Source: an uncultured Cytophagales bacterium (GTDB lineage Bacteria; Bacteroidota; Bacteroidia; Cytophagales; Thermonemataceae). From it: DNA of 64,000 nt. The DNA lies in NCBI GenBank assembly GCA_937911505.1, contig CALEMF010000016.1:62001-126000 (forward strand). The letters are read 5' to 3'. Below, one piece after another: positions 50,931-59,750 of this stretch. Under the pieces are notes generated by a model. That model was not told where the DNA came from, did no database searches, and saw only the letters and a list, made by a program, of their open reading frames with translations. Position 1 is the stretch's first letter; the number at the start of each line of letters is the position of its first letter. Both the position numbers and the translations under genes were made by a program.

Positions 50931-51158
50931 ATTCCCCAATCCTTTCCTTTGAAAAAGAATTTTCGTAGTTTAAAAAGAAAGATTTGGAAAACTTCTAGAC
51001 AGACCATTTATGAAATAATGATGCGTTTTTCTTCAAAAAACTATACCTTTAGTGAGATAAAGGTGAAAAGCAAGCCCACCAACGTTTATGCTGACTGGTC
51101 AGCTTTCTTAACTTGTATAGCTACTATCTATTGGCATGTGAAACAAAAAGTTGTTTAA
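50931..51158 (+). pseudogene. Remnant of a third copy of the membrane-protein family
   Basis: An open frame of 75 codons after a stop at 50928, with no ATG except internally; the best start is TTG at 50949. Its reading (RKIWKTSRQTIYEIMMRFSSKNYTF, then LTCIATIYWHVKQK) matches the C-terminal domain of the neighbours (VSIQMIYGITLRFPLRDYAF and LRYVTTIYQHTIRK). Membrane helices and N-terminal domain are missing, so it is a truncated copy; a short functional protein cannot be excluded. Confidence 0.55.
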
Positions 51159-51160
51159 CT

Positions 51161-52072
51161 ATGAGTAATAAAATAAAAGGAGATAAACCAACGGCAGGTT
51201 TATTTAAGACTTTAGGGATGCTCAGTGAGCTTACCCCTGAACAGCAAGCGCTCATCAAAAAACTTAGAATAGAAGGGACACATACAGCCGAAGAATGGTT
51301 AGAACTCTTGCAGGAGATTGTTTTGTATGATACTAATAATGATGCGGCCAGAAAGAAGCTCACTAATACTATGACGCTTACTGGTATTTTAGCTTTTATA
51401 AGTCTCTTCATTATAGGCGGCTTTCCTCCTATATTGTTTCTTACACTTTTATTACTTCTTGTTTTAATAGTTGCTGCTGTTTTGTATTATCGTCTTAAAG
51501 GCTCCGACCTTCCTAATCTACTTCGATTTTACATCTTTCCACTAATTAACGTACTGAAGGAAGAAAGTCAGGCCCAAGCGCCTCTTACAATTCACGCCTA
51601 TTTAGGTAAGAAAGTGAGTGAAGAATTTCTAGTAAAAGAAGAAGCCAATAGCAACCGCGGTTATCCTAAAGTGAGAACTTCTCACTACGAAGTGCCTTTC
51701 TTATTTGTCGATACTCGCTTAAGTGACGGCTCTCTACTTTCTATTGAAATGCGTGACCTGATTAGAAAAAGAAGAATCACCAAGCGTAATCCTAGAGGAA
51801 AGATAAAAACAAAAACGAAGTATAAAATCAAAGTCAATTACGAAGTACGTATTGGCTTTCCTAAGAAAACCTACGAACTTACTAGTACGCAAGCTGAGCT
51901 AGTAGGTAACGTAGCCGACAAAGCGAAGGTAAAATTTAAGGAGAACGAAAAGCGTAATATTCTTAATATTCGTAAAAGGCAAATCTACACGAATATCAGT
52001 TACGTACCTGACATTACCTTTTTATTGAGTGTGATTGCAGATGGCTATGAAAAAATGAGGCAAAGTGCTTAG
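51161..52072 (+). CDS. Unrecognised membrane protein, second full-length member of the local family
   Basis: 303 residues from the ATG at 51161 (a TTG at 51113 lies inside the remnant copy and is disfavoured). Soluble N-terminus (about 1-68), two adjacent membrane helices about 70-115 (ILAFISLFIIGGFPPILFLTLLLLLVLIVAAVLYY), then DLPNLLRFYIFPLINVLKEE and a basic C-terminal domain with HYEVPFLFVDTRLSDGSLLSIEMRD, RKRRITKRNPRGKIK and a beta-strand series. Clear relative of the protein at 49587. The C-terminal part probably faces the cytoplasm because of the charge. Function unknown. It is followed by a zinc-binding protein gene after 42 bases. Confidence 0.74.
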   Translation: MSNKIKGDKPTAGLFKTLGMLSELTPEQQALIKKLRIEGTHTAEEWLELLQEIVLYDTNNDAARKKLTNTMTLTGILAFISLFIIGGFPPILFLTLLLLLVLIVAAVLYYRLKGSDLPNLLRFYIFPLINVLKEESQAQAPLTIHAYLGKKVSEEFLVKEEANSNRGYPKVRTSHYEVPFLFVDTRLSDGSLLSIEMRDLIRKRRITKRNPRGKIKTKTKYKIKVNYEVRIGFPKKTYELTSTQAELVGNVADKAKVKFKENEKRNILNIRKRQIYTNISYVPDITFLLSVIADGYEKMRQSA

Positions 52073-52114
52073 TTTTCTATCAATTCAAACTTTTATCTTA
52101 AAGAGAATCCATTT

Positions 52115-52546
52115 ATGAAACGCTGCCAAATAAAAACAGGCTTCTTTGTATTAAAAGAATGTGGGGCTATCGCTACAGCGCGTTGCCGTAGCTGTAAAAA
52201 GTATGTTTGTGAAGCACATATTGCTGAGCAAGGTAAGCCACAAGACGATATGGCGGTACTTACCAATACAACAACTGAGACAGGCACTTCTTCCCTACGA
52301 AAGGATGTATTATGTATAGAGTGCTATACAAAAATGAATAAAGAAAAGCTATCTGAGAAGTACCATAAGGGTTATAGAAGCAGTACTACCAACGATATAT
52401 TTTGGTATTTTTATATGCGTGATAGTTTCTACCGTAATCACCACTATCAACCTTTCGACGATTACGATACTGATAGCTTCAATACTACCAGCTATGGTAG
52501 CGACTTTGACGACGACGATGGGTCTGCTAGTTTTTATGATAGCTAA
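52115..52546 (+). CDS. Zinc-ribbon/B-box-like small protein
   Basis: 143 residues. Cysteine and histidine pairs CRSCKKYVCEAHI (about 29-41) and CIECY (about 76-80), with C6 and C17, are spaced like a B-box or treble-clef zinc site. The C-terminus is very rich in D, Y, S and T (FDDYDTDSFNTTSYGSDFDDDDGSAS) and likely disordered. No signal peptide. It follows the membrane-protein pair on the same strand and precedes a glycosyltransferase, so it may belong to the same transcript. No named family recognised. Confidence 0.7.
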   Translation: MKRCQIKTGFFVLKECGAIATARCRSCKKYVCEAHIAEQGKPQDDMAVLTNTTTETGTSSLRKDVLCIECYTKMNKEKLSEKYHKGYRSSTTNDIFWYFYMRDSFYRNHHYQPFDDYDTDSFNTTSYGSDFDDDDGSASFYDS

Positions 52547-52586
52547 ACCTTTCTCTTAGATTGGATAAATAGTACAACATTACTTT

Positions 52587-53723
52587 ATGAAAATACTGTG
52601 GCTAACAGAGAACTACCCACCCAATAGGGGTGGTATGGCGCAATCGTGTGACCGTATTGTGTATAATTTGAGACAACAGGGCCTTGAGATACACGTTTTG
52701 CACCTCACCCAACGGGTAAAACAGATTAAGTACAAGCAAGTACAGGGTGGGCAAGACATTTTCTACCCGACCCACGTAGATTTGGCCCACACACTTAACT
52801 GCATGTGGCATTTCTTAACTTCGCAGCACGAACAAGCACCCTATACCCATTTAGTAGTTTTTGGTGGGCATTTCCCTATGTTTGCTGGGCCTACTTTTGC
52901 GCGTCTACTTGGTATTCCCCTTATTACCTTACTGAGAGGAAATGACTTTGATGCGGGTCTTTTTACACCACGTAAACGAAAGATACTGGAAGATTGTCTG
53001 CGCAACTCTTCTCTTGTATGCGCTGTCAGCAAGGATAAGCTCGAGAAGATGGCGGCACTTTTTCCTGAAGTGCGTACTGCCTACATTCCCAACGGTATTG
53101 ATACCAGCGACTGGCAACCACTTGCTTCTGATCTATCGTTTAGCAAGCTTTGGCGTACAGAGCATTTGCAAGGAGGACAAAAAGTGATTGGTCTTTTTGG
53201 GCATCTCAAAGAAAAGAAAGGGGTTACCTTCTTCTTACAACAACTCTGTAAGCTACAACTCCAAACGGCTTTTCATTTATTAATCGTAGGCGATCTAAGC
53301 CAAGAGGTTGCTGATTTTTTCGAAGAAAACGCACAGCTCCCTACAACAGAGCAGTTACAATATACCTTGTACCCTTTTATGGACAGGTTTGAGCTGCTGG
53401 CCTATTACCCCATTTGTGATATAGTAGCCATTCCTTCTTTCTATGATGGCTTACCTAATGTGTTACTAGAAGTAGGGGCGCTAGGCATACCATTGATTGC
53501 CTCACGCGTAGCGGGTATGGCAGATGTACTGGAACCCTCAACGCACGGTTTTTTGTTTCATCCTACCGATGAGGCTTCCTGTAGAGAAGCCATTTACCAA
53601 TTATACCAGACTTCCTCAGTACAACTTCAGGAGATGGGGCAGGCTTGCCAAGCGTTGATTTGTGAACAACTTAATCACCATCAAGAGGCAGCACGATATA
53701 AAGAAGTTTTTGAGCAGCTTTAA
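52587..53723 (+). CDS. Glycosyltransferase family 4 (GT-B fold)
   Basis: 378 residues. Starts MKILWLTENYPPNRGGMAQSCDRI, the classic GT4 opening with the Gly-rich loop; the donor domain has VIGLFGHLKEKKGVTFFLQQL, IPSFYDGLPNVLLEVGALGIPLIASRVAGMADVL (E/E donor-site pattern) and THGFLFHPTDEASC. It differs from the GT at 48271 in sequence and probably in donor. Likely envelope glycan synthesis. Forty bases from the upstream zinc-protein gene. Confidence 0.9.
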   Translation: MKILWLTENYPPNRGGMAQSCDRIVYNLRQQGLEIHVLHLTQRVKQIKYKQVQGGQDIFYPTHVDLAHTLNCMWHFLTSQHEQAPYTHLVVFGGHFPMFAGPTFARLLGIPLITLLRGNDFDAGLFTPRKRKILEDCLRNSSLVCAVSKDKLEKMAALFPEVRTAYIPNGIDTSDWQPLASDLSFSKLWRTEHLQGGQKVIGLFGHLKEKKGVTFFLQQLCKLQLQTAFHLLIVGDLSQEVADFFEENAQLPTTEQLQYTLYPFMDRFELLAYYPICDIVAIPSFYDGLPNVLLEVGALGIPLIASRVAGMADVLEPSTHGFLFHPTDEASCREAIYQLYQTSSVQLQEMGQACQALICEQLNHHQEAARYKEVFEQL

Positions 53724-53792
53724 GGGCAACATTTTGATTACTTTCACGGTATACTACATGATAGTTTTTAATAGAAAATGTATTAATACATT

Positions 53793-54263
53793 ATGAAAAG
53801 TTTATTATTCATACTTTCCCTTCTTCTCACCTCTGCTGTACAGGCACAAGAGGCTATTCAAGTAATCAAATTTAATGAGTTGGAAAGCTTACTAGCACAA
53901 AAGCAAGAAAAAGTAATCGTAGCTAACTTTTGGGCAAGTTGGTGTGCACCTTGTGTGAAAGAATTACCTGCTTTTGAGCAGCTCCATCAGCACCAAAAAG
54001 ATGTAGAGGTGGTGCTTATCAGCCTTGACTTCGTAGAGGATATGGCAAAAGCGCAAAAAATATTACAAAAGAAGGGGATTACCGCCAAGGTTGTCTTGCT
54101 TGACGAGACGGACTACGACACATGGATAGACCAAGTGGAGCCTTCTTGGCAAGGAGCTATTCCTGCTACACTTTTGGTTAGCAATCAGACGGATAAACGT
54201 ATTTTCCTCAATGAAGCGGTAAGTTATGAAACGTTACTTAAGCAATTACAACAATTAAAATAA
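53793..54263 (+). CDS. Secreted thioredoxin-like protein (TlpA/ResA type)
   Basis: 156 residues. Signal peptide 1-18 ending AVQAQ. Thioredoxin fold with the redox centre Cys51-A-P-Cys54 in FWASWCAPCVKELPAF; cis-proline region is GAIPATLLV. Periplasmic thiol-disulphide exchange, as TlpA and ResA do in cytochrome maturation or protein reduction. The partner is unknown. The redoxin gene 32 bases downstream suggests a two-gene unit handling envelope redox. Confidence 0.92.
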   Translation: MKSLLFILSLLLTSAVQAQEAIQVIKFNELESLLAQKQEKVIVANFWASWCAPCVKELPAFEQLHQHQKDVEVVLISLDFVEDMAKAQKILQKKGITAKVVLLDETDYDTWIDQVEPSWQGAIPATLLVSNQTDKRIFLNEAVSYETLLKQLQQLK

Positions 54264-54295
54264 TTTTATTTTCACTTACTAAACTTATCTCTCAC

Positions 54296-54907
54296 ATGAA
54301 AAATCTAAGTAAACTAGGCGTACTTCTTTGCCTTCTCTTGATATCAACAAGTGCTACTTTATTAGAAGAAGGCTACCAACCTGGCGACAAGGCACGGGAT
54401 TTCAACCTAAAAAACATTGATGATAAGATGGTATCTTTGAAAGACTTTCCTGATGCGAAAGGCTTTATCGTGATCTTTACTTGCAATCACTGTCCTTTTT
54501 CGAAAATGTACGAAGATAGAATCATCGCCTTAGATGCTGCCTACAAGGAAAAAGGCTATCCGGTAATTGCTATTAATCCAAACGATCCCGTAAAGCAGCC
54601 AGAAGATAGCTTTGACAAAATGATTGTAAGAGCCAAAGATAAAGGATTTACGTTCCCTTACCTCTTCGATGAAACACAAGAAATTGCTAAAACCTACGGC
54701 GCTACTAATACGCCTCATACCTTTGTGTTAGAAAAAGAAAGCAATGACCTCATTGTGCGTTATATAGGTGCTATTGACAACAATGCGAAAGCAGCCAATG
54801 AGGTTTCTACCAAGTATGTAGAGAGTGCTGTAGACGCCTTACTAGCTGACAAAGAAATTGAGAAGAAGCGCGCCAAGGCTATTGGCTGCACGATCAAGTG
54901 GAAGTAA
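54296..54907 (+). CDS. Secreted redoxin / AhpC-TSA-like protein
   Basis: 203 residues. Signal peptide about 1-23 (LGVLLCLLLISTSATLLEE). Thioredoxin/redoxin fold with FTCNHCPFSKMYEDR placing Cys63 and Cys66 as a CxxC in the peroxiredoxin-like position, GATNTPHTFVLEK as the cis-Pro loop and IGAIDNN near 155. The TCNHCP motif is common in a redoxin subfamily of uncertain substrate. It is the second gene of the envelope redox pair and ends before a strong hairpin. Confidence 0.9.
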   Translation: MKNLSKLGVLLCLLLISTSATLLEEGYQPGDKARDFNLKNIDDKMVSLKDFPDAKGFIVIFTCNHCPFSKMYEDRIIALDAAYKEKGYPVIAINPNDPVKQPEDSFDKMIVRAKDKGFTFPYLFDETQEIAKTYGATNTPHTFVLEKESNDLIVRYIGAIDNNAKAANEVSTKYVESAVDALLADKEIEKKRAKAIGCTIKWK

Positions 54908-54923
54908 TCGCTGGTTTTCTATT

Positions 54924-54968
54924 AAAAAAGCTTGTCGCCCAAAATTATATCGAGCGACAAGCTTTTTT
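54924..54968. terminator. Bidirectional terminator between redoxin and M16 genes
   Basis: Fifteen-pair stem (54924-54938 with 54954-54968; arm core AAGCTTGTCGC) and 15-base loop with A-runs left and T-runs right, in the 78-base gap of two convergent genes. Confidence 0.8.
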
Positions 54969-54985
54969 TGTATAGACCTACTAGA

Positions 54986-56257
54986 CTACTTTCCGCCCAC
55001 TATTACTTCTACCATGGTAGCGGTGTCTAAGTATTTTTGAGCCGTATTCATCACATCCTCTGCCGTTATCTTACGTACTTGAGCGATGTACTGATGGTAA
55101 AATTTATAATCCAGATTATAATAGTAAATAGCCTTGAACATATCAGCCTGCGCGAAAGGGGTGGTGAATTCACCTGCAAAAGAGCCAGCCATATAATTCT
55201 GTACTCTTTCTAATTCTTCCTTTCCAACTGGTTCTGTTTGTAAACGCTCTATTTCTTTGTAGATTTCGTCGATAGTGTTTTGGGTATATTCTTTATTGAC
55301 GTCTGTACCAATTACAAAGAAGCCCTGCTCAGCCAAGTAGGTTACTTGTGCGCGTATACCGTAGGTATAGCCTTTTTCTTCCCTTATATTTTGCATAAGG
55401 CGAGAGCCAAAGTATCCTCCTAGTAGTTCGTTGGTAACCAATATTTTGAAGTAATCTGGATGATGCTTAGGAGGCATTACCTTTCCTATTCGTATAGAAG
55501 ATTGTAGGCTTTCGCTTTTCTCTATGAGTTCTTTTTTGAACTGTGTTCTAATGTCTCTAGGACTCTCTTCTGTTTGAATATGTTTTGCTAGCTCTTCGCC
55601 AAAGATTTCTTCCAACGTTTTAATGGTGGTATCCTCTACTTTTCCAGCGATAATGATGTCACAATTGCCAAAGTGTATGTAACGCTTGAAGAAAGGAGTG
55701 ATGTCGTTCCGCTCTAAACTGGCCAAGTCTTCTTCTACCAAATTTCTACCGTAAGGATGTGCACCAAAAATAAGCTCTCTGTAGCGGCGTGCGGCTACAT
55801 AAGCATTTTTTTCGTTGTTTACTTGAATCTGTTGTATGGTTCTTTTCTTAAGTAAATCAAGCTCTTCTTCAGGAAATGATGCCTCTAAAATCAGTGTTTT
55901 CACAAGTATAAGTACTTCTCTTAGGTACTTATTAAGGGTATATACTCTGATACCCACTCTATCAAAACCTGTATAAAAATCTATGAAAGCCCCGTAGGCA
56001 TCTATTTGTTCATTGATTTGTAAGGCGTTTAGTTGAGTAGTGCCTTGCCCAAGCATTTTAACTGTAGCAAAGGACTGCCCTGGGTTCAGATCGTACCGAC
56101 TTCCCGCTTGGAAAATCCATTCAACCGAAACTACCTCCTGCTCCCCTGCCTTAATCACTTTTAAAGGTAGCTGATTAGCAAGTGTCAGGTTCTCTGCTTC
56201 TAGGATATGTATCTGTTCTATAGGGTGATAAGCCGGTGGGCGTGTTCTATCAATCAT
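54986..56257 (-). CDS. M16-family (insulinase/processing-peptidase) protein lacking the zinc-binding motif
   Basis: 423 residues from the ATG at 56257; a GTG 66 bases upstream is possible but the extra residues are unlike the family. Two homologous halves of the M16 fold are evident: KTLILEASFPEEELDLLKKRTIQQIQV, FGAHPYGR, then IRIGKVMPPKHHPDYFKILVTNELLGGYFGSRLMQNIREEKGYTYGI and MFKAIYYYNLDYKFY. The HxxEH zinc motif expected after QAGSRYD reads SFATVKML, so the metal ligands are absent. In the family, inactive chains pair with an active sister. No such gene is adjacent. No signal peptide, so location is uncertain. Confidence 0.88.
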   Translation of the reverse strand: MIDRTRPPAYHPIEQIHILEAENLTLANQLPLKVIKAGEQEVVSVEWIFQAGSRYDLNPGQSFATVKMLGQGTTQLNALQINEQIDAYGAFIDFYTGFDRVGIRVYTLNKYLREVLILVKTLILEASFPEEELDLLKKRTIQQIQVNNEKNAYVAARRYRELIFGAHPYGRNLVEEDLASLERNDITPFFKRYIHFGNCDIIIAGKVEDTTIKTLEEIFGEELAKHIQTEESPRDIRTQFKKELIEKSESLQSSIRIGKVMPPKHHPDYFKILVTNELLGGYFGSRLMQNIREEKGYTYGIRAQVTYLAEQGFFVIGTDVNKEYTQNTIDEIYKEIERLQTEPVGKEELERVQNYMAGSFAGEFTTPFAQADMFKAIYYYNLDYKFYHQYIAQVRKITAEDVMNTAQKYLDTATMVEVIVGGK

Positions 56258-56391
56258 ACAGTTTTGTTCTGGTCTCCAGAAATAGACGGTGCAAATATAG
56301 TCAGAAAAGGCACTTACTTGCACAATCTCTCAAAAAAATTGCAAGTCTACAATTGTGTATTAGTATAACACATTTTTATACTTTTTAAAAG

Positions 56392-57330
56392 CTAGATATT
56401 CATAAGCGACTCTCGCTTACGCATTTTACCAGCCGGTATACCAAACATCATTTTAAAACGACGACAAAAGTAAGCAGTATCTTTATATCCTACGTCTTGG
56501 CCAATCTCTCGAATACTTTTCTTGGTGGTGCGTAGTAAATCTACAGCCTTTTCCATACGCTGATATTCAATATAGTCTTGAGGGTTGATACCCGTTAGCA
56601 TTTTGAAATATTGCCCTACGTAATCTTCAGATACATTTGCTACGCCGGCCAATACCTTATTAGAGAGGTCTCCGCTCAGATATTCTTTAATATAATTAAA
56701 GATATCGATTAAGCGAGGGTCTTTAAAGTAGGTGCTGTTGGTGGCCAATTTCTCTACAAACATATTATGTATAAGAATGTAGCGGATCATTTCTATGACA
56801 ATCTCCTCTGTCTTGTTCATGATGACCTTCTCTTTACCAGGAAGATTCTGTAAGTTCTCTATGGTAATATCTGTAATCAACTCGGCTAGCACCTCATTTT
56901 TGGGAATAATAAAAGGCGGAATGTCTAAAGAGGTAAAGAAGTTGACAGAATCGAACACTTTGGCCGCAAAGGTGACATAGCTGAAAGAATTGTCGGTCGC
57001 CCCTACTTTATTCTTATCGTAATTAGACTCAAAGTACTTATCCCTTCCTAGCACAAACTGCTCGTTGGTAAGTTTTTGTGATTCTTCAGAATTACCTACC
57101 CCATATCCTATGCAGGCTTGTTTTCCTCCAGGCACAAATAATATATCTCCCTCCTTCACTTTCACATCTTCATTTTCGAGCCGTAGTACGATGTCTCCGT
57201 CATGTAGGAGAAAAACAGAGTTATCTACATCGTAAAAGTTGGTGATAACGAAAGGTTGAATCATTTTTATATTCTTGGCTTTCAAGAATTTAGCATTCAA
57301 TGACTCAATAATTTTATTATAATCCTCCAT
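56392..57330 (-). CDS. AraC-family transcriptional regulator
   Basis: 312 residues from the ATG at 57330 (an earlier TTG or ATG series would add 26 residues that do not belong to the family). The N-terminal part includes a cupin-like segment (MIQPFVITNFYDVDNSVFLLHDGDIVLRLENEDVKVKEGDILFVPGG) with a ligand pocket. The C-terminal AraC double helix-turn-helix covers about 210-310: DLSNKVLAGVANVSEDYVGQYFKMLTGINPQDYIEYQRMEKAVDLL and IGQDVGYKDTAYFCRRFKMMFGIPAGKMRK. It binds direct-repeat operators as a dimer. Its target is unknown; the acyl-CoA dehydrogenase gene upstream on the same strand is a candidate. Confidence 0.9.
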   Translation of the reverse strand: MEDYNKIIESLNAKFLKAKNIKMIQPFVITNFYDVDNSVFLLHDGDIVLRLENEDVKVKEGDILFVPGGKQACIGYGVGNSEESQKLTNEQFVLGRDKYFESNYDKNKVGATDNSFSYVTFAAKVFDSVNFFTSLDIPPFIIPKNEVLAELITDITIENLQNLPGKEKVIMNKTEEIVIEMIRYILIHNMFVEKLATNSTYFKDPRLIDIFNYIKEYLSGDLSNKVLAGVANVSEDYVGQYFKMLTGINPQDYIEYQRMEKAVDLLRTTKKSIREIGQDVGYKDTAYFCRRFKMMFGIPAGKMRKRESLMNI

Positions 57331-57400
57331 AACTGACAGCTTTCTTGGAAATGTTCTATTTTTACCATAACAAATGTAACGAATATCACACATAAAAACA

Positions 57401-57440
57401 AAAACCAAAGTAGATATTTTAAAGAAACTACTTTGGTTTT
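57401..57440 (-). terminator. Terminator after acyl-CoA dehydrogenase gene
   Basis: Thirteen-pair stem (57401-57413 with 57428-57440; arm AAAACCAAAGTAG) and a 14-base loop, 26 bases after the stop; minus strand continues TGTTTTTATG. It lies 71 bases before the AraC gene start. Confidence 0.72.
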
Positions 57441-57466
57441 ATGACTTAAAATAAGTTATTATATAA

Positions 57467-58630
57467 CTATTTTAATATATTTCTTGCGATTACTATTTTT
57501 TGTACTTCTGACGTACCTTCATAGATTTGTGTAATTTTAGCATCACGCATAAGGCGCTCTACGTGATACTCCTTCACGTAGCCGTATCCACCGTGTACCT
57601 GTACGGCTTCTGTGGTGACCTCTTGGGCAATTTGAGAAGTATACAGTTTAGCTGCTGCTGCGGCAATGGCGAAGTCTTCACCAGCATCTTTCAAGGCGGC
57701 TGCTTTAAGTGTCATGAGGCGTGCTGCTTCAATTTTAGTATACATATCGGCCAGCTTAAATTGAATAGCTTGGTGTTCTGAAATTAACTTTCCAAAGGCC
57801 TTTCTCTCTTTACTATACTGTACAGCTAGTTCATAAGCACCAGAAGCAATGCCAAGCGCTTGAGCAGCAATACCGATACGTCCTCCGTTAAGTGTCTGCA
57901 TGGCGAACTTGAAGCCAAATCCGTCCTCACCTATTCTATTTTCCTTAGGGACTTTCACGTTGGTGAACATCAGCGAGTGCGTATCTGAACCGCGAATGCC
58001 CATTTTGTCTTCTTTTTTTCCTACTTCAAAGCCTTCCATGCCTCGTTCCACAATCAAGCAGTTAATGCCTTTATGCTTCTTTTCTATATCTGTTTGCGCA
58101 ATGACAAGGTATACAGAAGCGGTACCACCATTGGTAATCCAGTTTTTAATACCATTTAGTAGGTAGTAATCGCCTTTGTCTTCGGCGATAGTGCGTTGCG
58201 AAGTAGCGTCAGAACCTGCCTCGGGCTCTGATAAGCAAAAAGCACCAATAATTTCTCCTGTAGCTAAGGGCTTAAGGTACTTTTGTTTCTGTGCTTCTGT
58301 ACCAAATTTTTCAATTCCCCAACATACAAGCGAGTTGTTGACAGACATACATACGGAAGCAGAGGCATCTACTTTCGAGATTTCCTCCATAGCAAGTACA
58401 TAGGAGATGGTATCCATCCCTCCACCGTTGTATATGGTGTCTACCATCATCCCCATAAAGCCTAGCTCTCCCATCTTCTTTATCTGTTCGGTAGGGAAGG
58501 TTTGATGTGTATCACGTTCAATCACGCCCGGTAGCAATTCTTTCTGTGCGAATTCGCGGGCAGCTCTTTGTACTTCTGTATGTTCTTCCGATAATTGGAA
58601 GTTTAATGTTCCTGAGGTGGCTACGTTCAT
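57467..58630 (-). CDS. Acyl-CoA dehydrogenase
   Basis: 387 residues. FAD-dependent desaturation of acyl-CoA to trans-2-enoyl-CoA. N-terminal all-helical domain, middle beta domain with FCLSEPEAGSDATSQRT and NGIKNWITNGGTA, C-terminal helices with RKAFGKLISEHQAIQFKLADM and the catalytic base Glu371 in IYEGTSEVQ. The position of the base fits the short/butyryl-type enzymes. It passes electrons to electron-transfer flavoprotein, whose genes are not here. Length and motifs are normal. Ends before a terminator; the AraC regulator lies downstream. Confidence 0.96.
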   Translation of the reverse strand: MNVATSGTLNFQLSEEHTEVQRAAREFAQKELLPGVIERDTHQTFPTEQIKKMGELGFMGMMVDTIYNGGGMDTISYVLAMEEISKVDASASVCMSVNNSLVCWGIEKFGTEAQKQKYLKPLATGEIIGAFCLSEPEAGSDATSQRTIAEDKGDYYLLNGIKNWITNGGTASVYLVIAQTDIEKKHKGINCLIVERGMEGFEVGKKEDKMGIRGSDTHSLMFTNVKVPKENRIGEDGFGFKFAMQTLNGGRIGIAAQALGIASGAYELAVQYSKERKAFGKLISEHQAIQFKLADMYTKIEAARLMTLKAAALKDAGEDFAIAAAAAKLYTSQIAQEVTTEAVQVHGGYGYVKEYHVERLMRDAKITQIYEGTSEVQKIVIARNILK

Positions 58631-58819
58631 ATTTGTATCTATTTTAGAATGGTTGATATATAATATGCAGGTATAAATAGAGGTGTTTGCTCGTAATAAC
58701 CTTTCTTTATTCCTGACCAGATAAAATTACGCTTTTTTTCCTTTTTGATAAAGCATTTTGTCTAAAAGGTATGTTTTATCATTATTTTTATAAATGCACA
58801 AAGATGTCCTTCTATTGTC

Positions 58820-59734
58820 CTATACTTTTTCAGGGTGTATAATTAACGCACGTATCTTTTCTATCTCTTCAGTAATGAGTTGAAGTTGCTCTTCTGTGAT
58901 GGTAAGGTCTACGATATCGTGCTGGATGGTCACAATCATATCATCTACTATTTCGGTAGTCGGCTCCTGGTATTGGTAAGTAATGGTAATGTCTTCGTAA
59001 ACGCCTAATAGTTTCTCAAAATCATCTCTAAAAGTATTGATTACGGCGTTGTCATCGTAAAAGGAGATGTACATCGAAAGGTTGGACAAGTAAATTTTTT
59101 GCTCGGCTATTTGTTTACGTAGTTCTTCAGAAGGGCTAATTGCATAGACCTGACAGCAGATATGTAAAAACTCTACCCAAGCGCCCATAGACACTAAGAA
59201 GCTGTATTCTACCTTATCTTTTTCGACCGCAAAGTATTGATGGTATTGGTCGTGGCTAAGTTGCTGAATAATATCGTAGAGTAGGGAGTCGGCATCGGGA
59301 TTAAAGTGGATTAGACGCTCCTCTTCAGGCACTACTTCTAGCTGTCTTGCAAAAGCATTAATGGTTTTTACGTAACGTTCGTTATAGAGTGTATCTCTAT
59401 TTATGCAAGCATACATCAAGTCTGTACTGTACACACCTAGGTTCATCGCTTTCTTGATGTTGGATGTGTAAATGTTGATATTGATGGTGGTATCTAGTAA
59501 CTCTTGGTGATAGGTTTGGTCTATTTCTTCTAGCAGTACAATTACCTCGGGTAAGAAATCTGAAACCAACGGGATGAGTTCTTCTATAGGCTCTTCATCA
59601 GCAAAGGTATAGCCTGTAGTATCTTCTGAGGTTTCCTCTTGTGATAGGTTGGAAGAAGACTCCTTACAGCCATAAAGCCAACTAATACTTACCAATAAAT
59701 ATACGTATATGCTTTTCCTCATGATAGTGATCAT
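58820..59734 (-). CDS. Lipoprotein of the three-member paralogous family, copy C
   Basis: 304 residues from the first ATG; a second ATG four codons on (59722) gives the usual MRKSIYVYLLVSISWLYGC signal with lipobox Cys. The mature part has the family core AMNLGVYSTDLMYACINRDTL, a LLDTTINI segment, FLVSMGAWVEFLHICCQVYAIS matching the MTVYIVSGGWLEALYL of copies A and B, and the ending EEIEKIRALIIHPEKV. More divergent than A and B are from each other, and without the small secreted partner. The DUF3109 gene lies 16 bases upstream on the same strand, so it may share a transcript. Function unknown. Confidence 0.74.
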   Translation of the reverse strand: MITIMRKSIYVYLLVSISWLYGCKESSSNLSQEETSEDTTGYTFADEEPIEELIPLVSDFLPEVIVLLEEIDQTYHQELLDTTININIYTSNIKKAMNLGVYSTDLMYACINRDTLYNERYVKTINAFARQLEVVPEEERLIHFNPDADSLLYDIIQQLSHDQYHQYFAVEKDKVEYSFLVSMGAWVEFLHICCQVYAISPSEELRKQIAEQKIYLSNLSMYISFYDDNAVINTFRDDFEKLLGVYEDITITYQYQEPTTEIVDDMIVTIQHDIVDLTITEEQLQLITEEIEKIRALIIHPEKV

Positions 59735-59750
59735 TGAATAGTGTTCTCTG

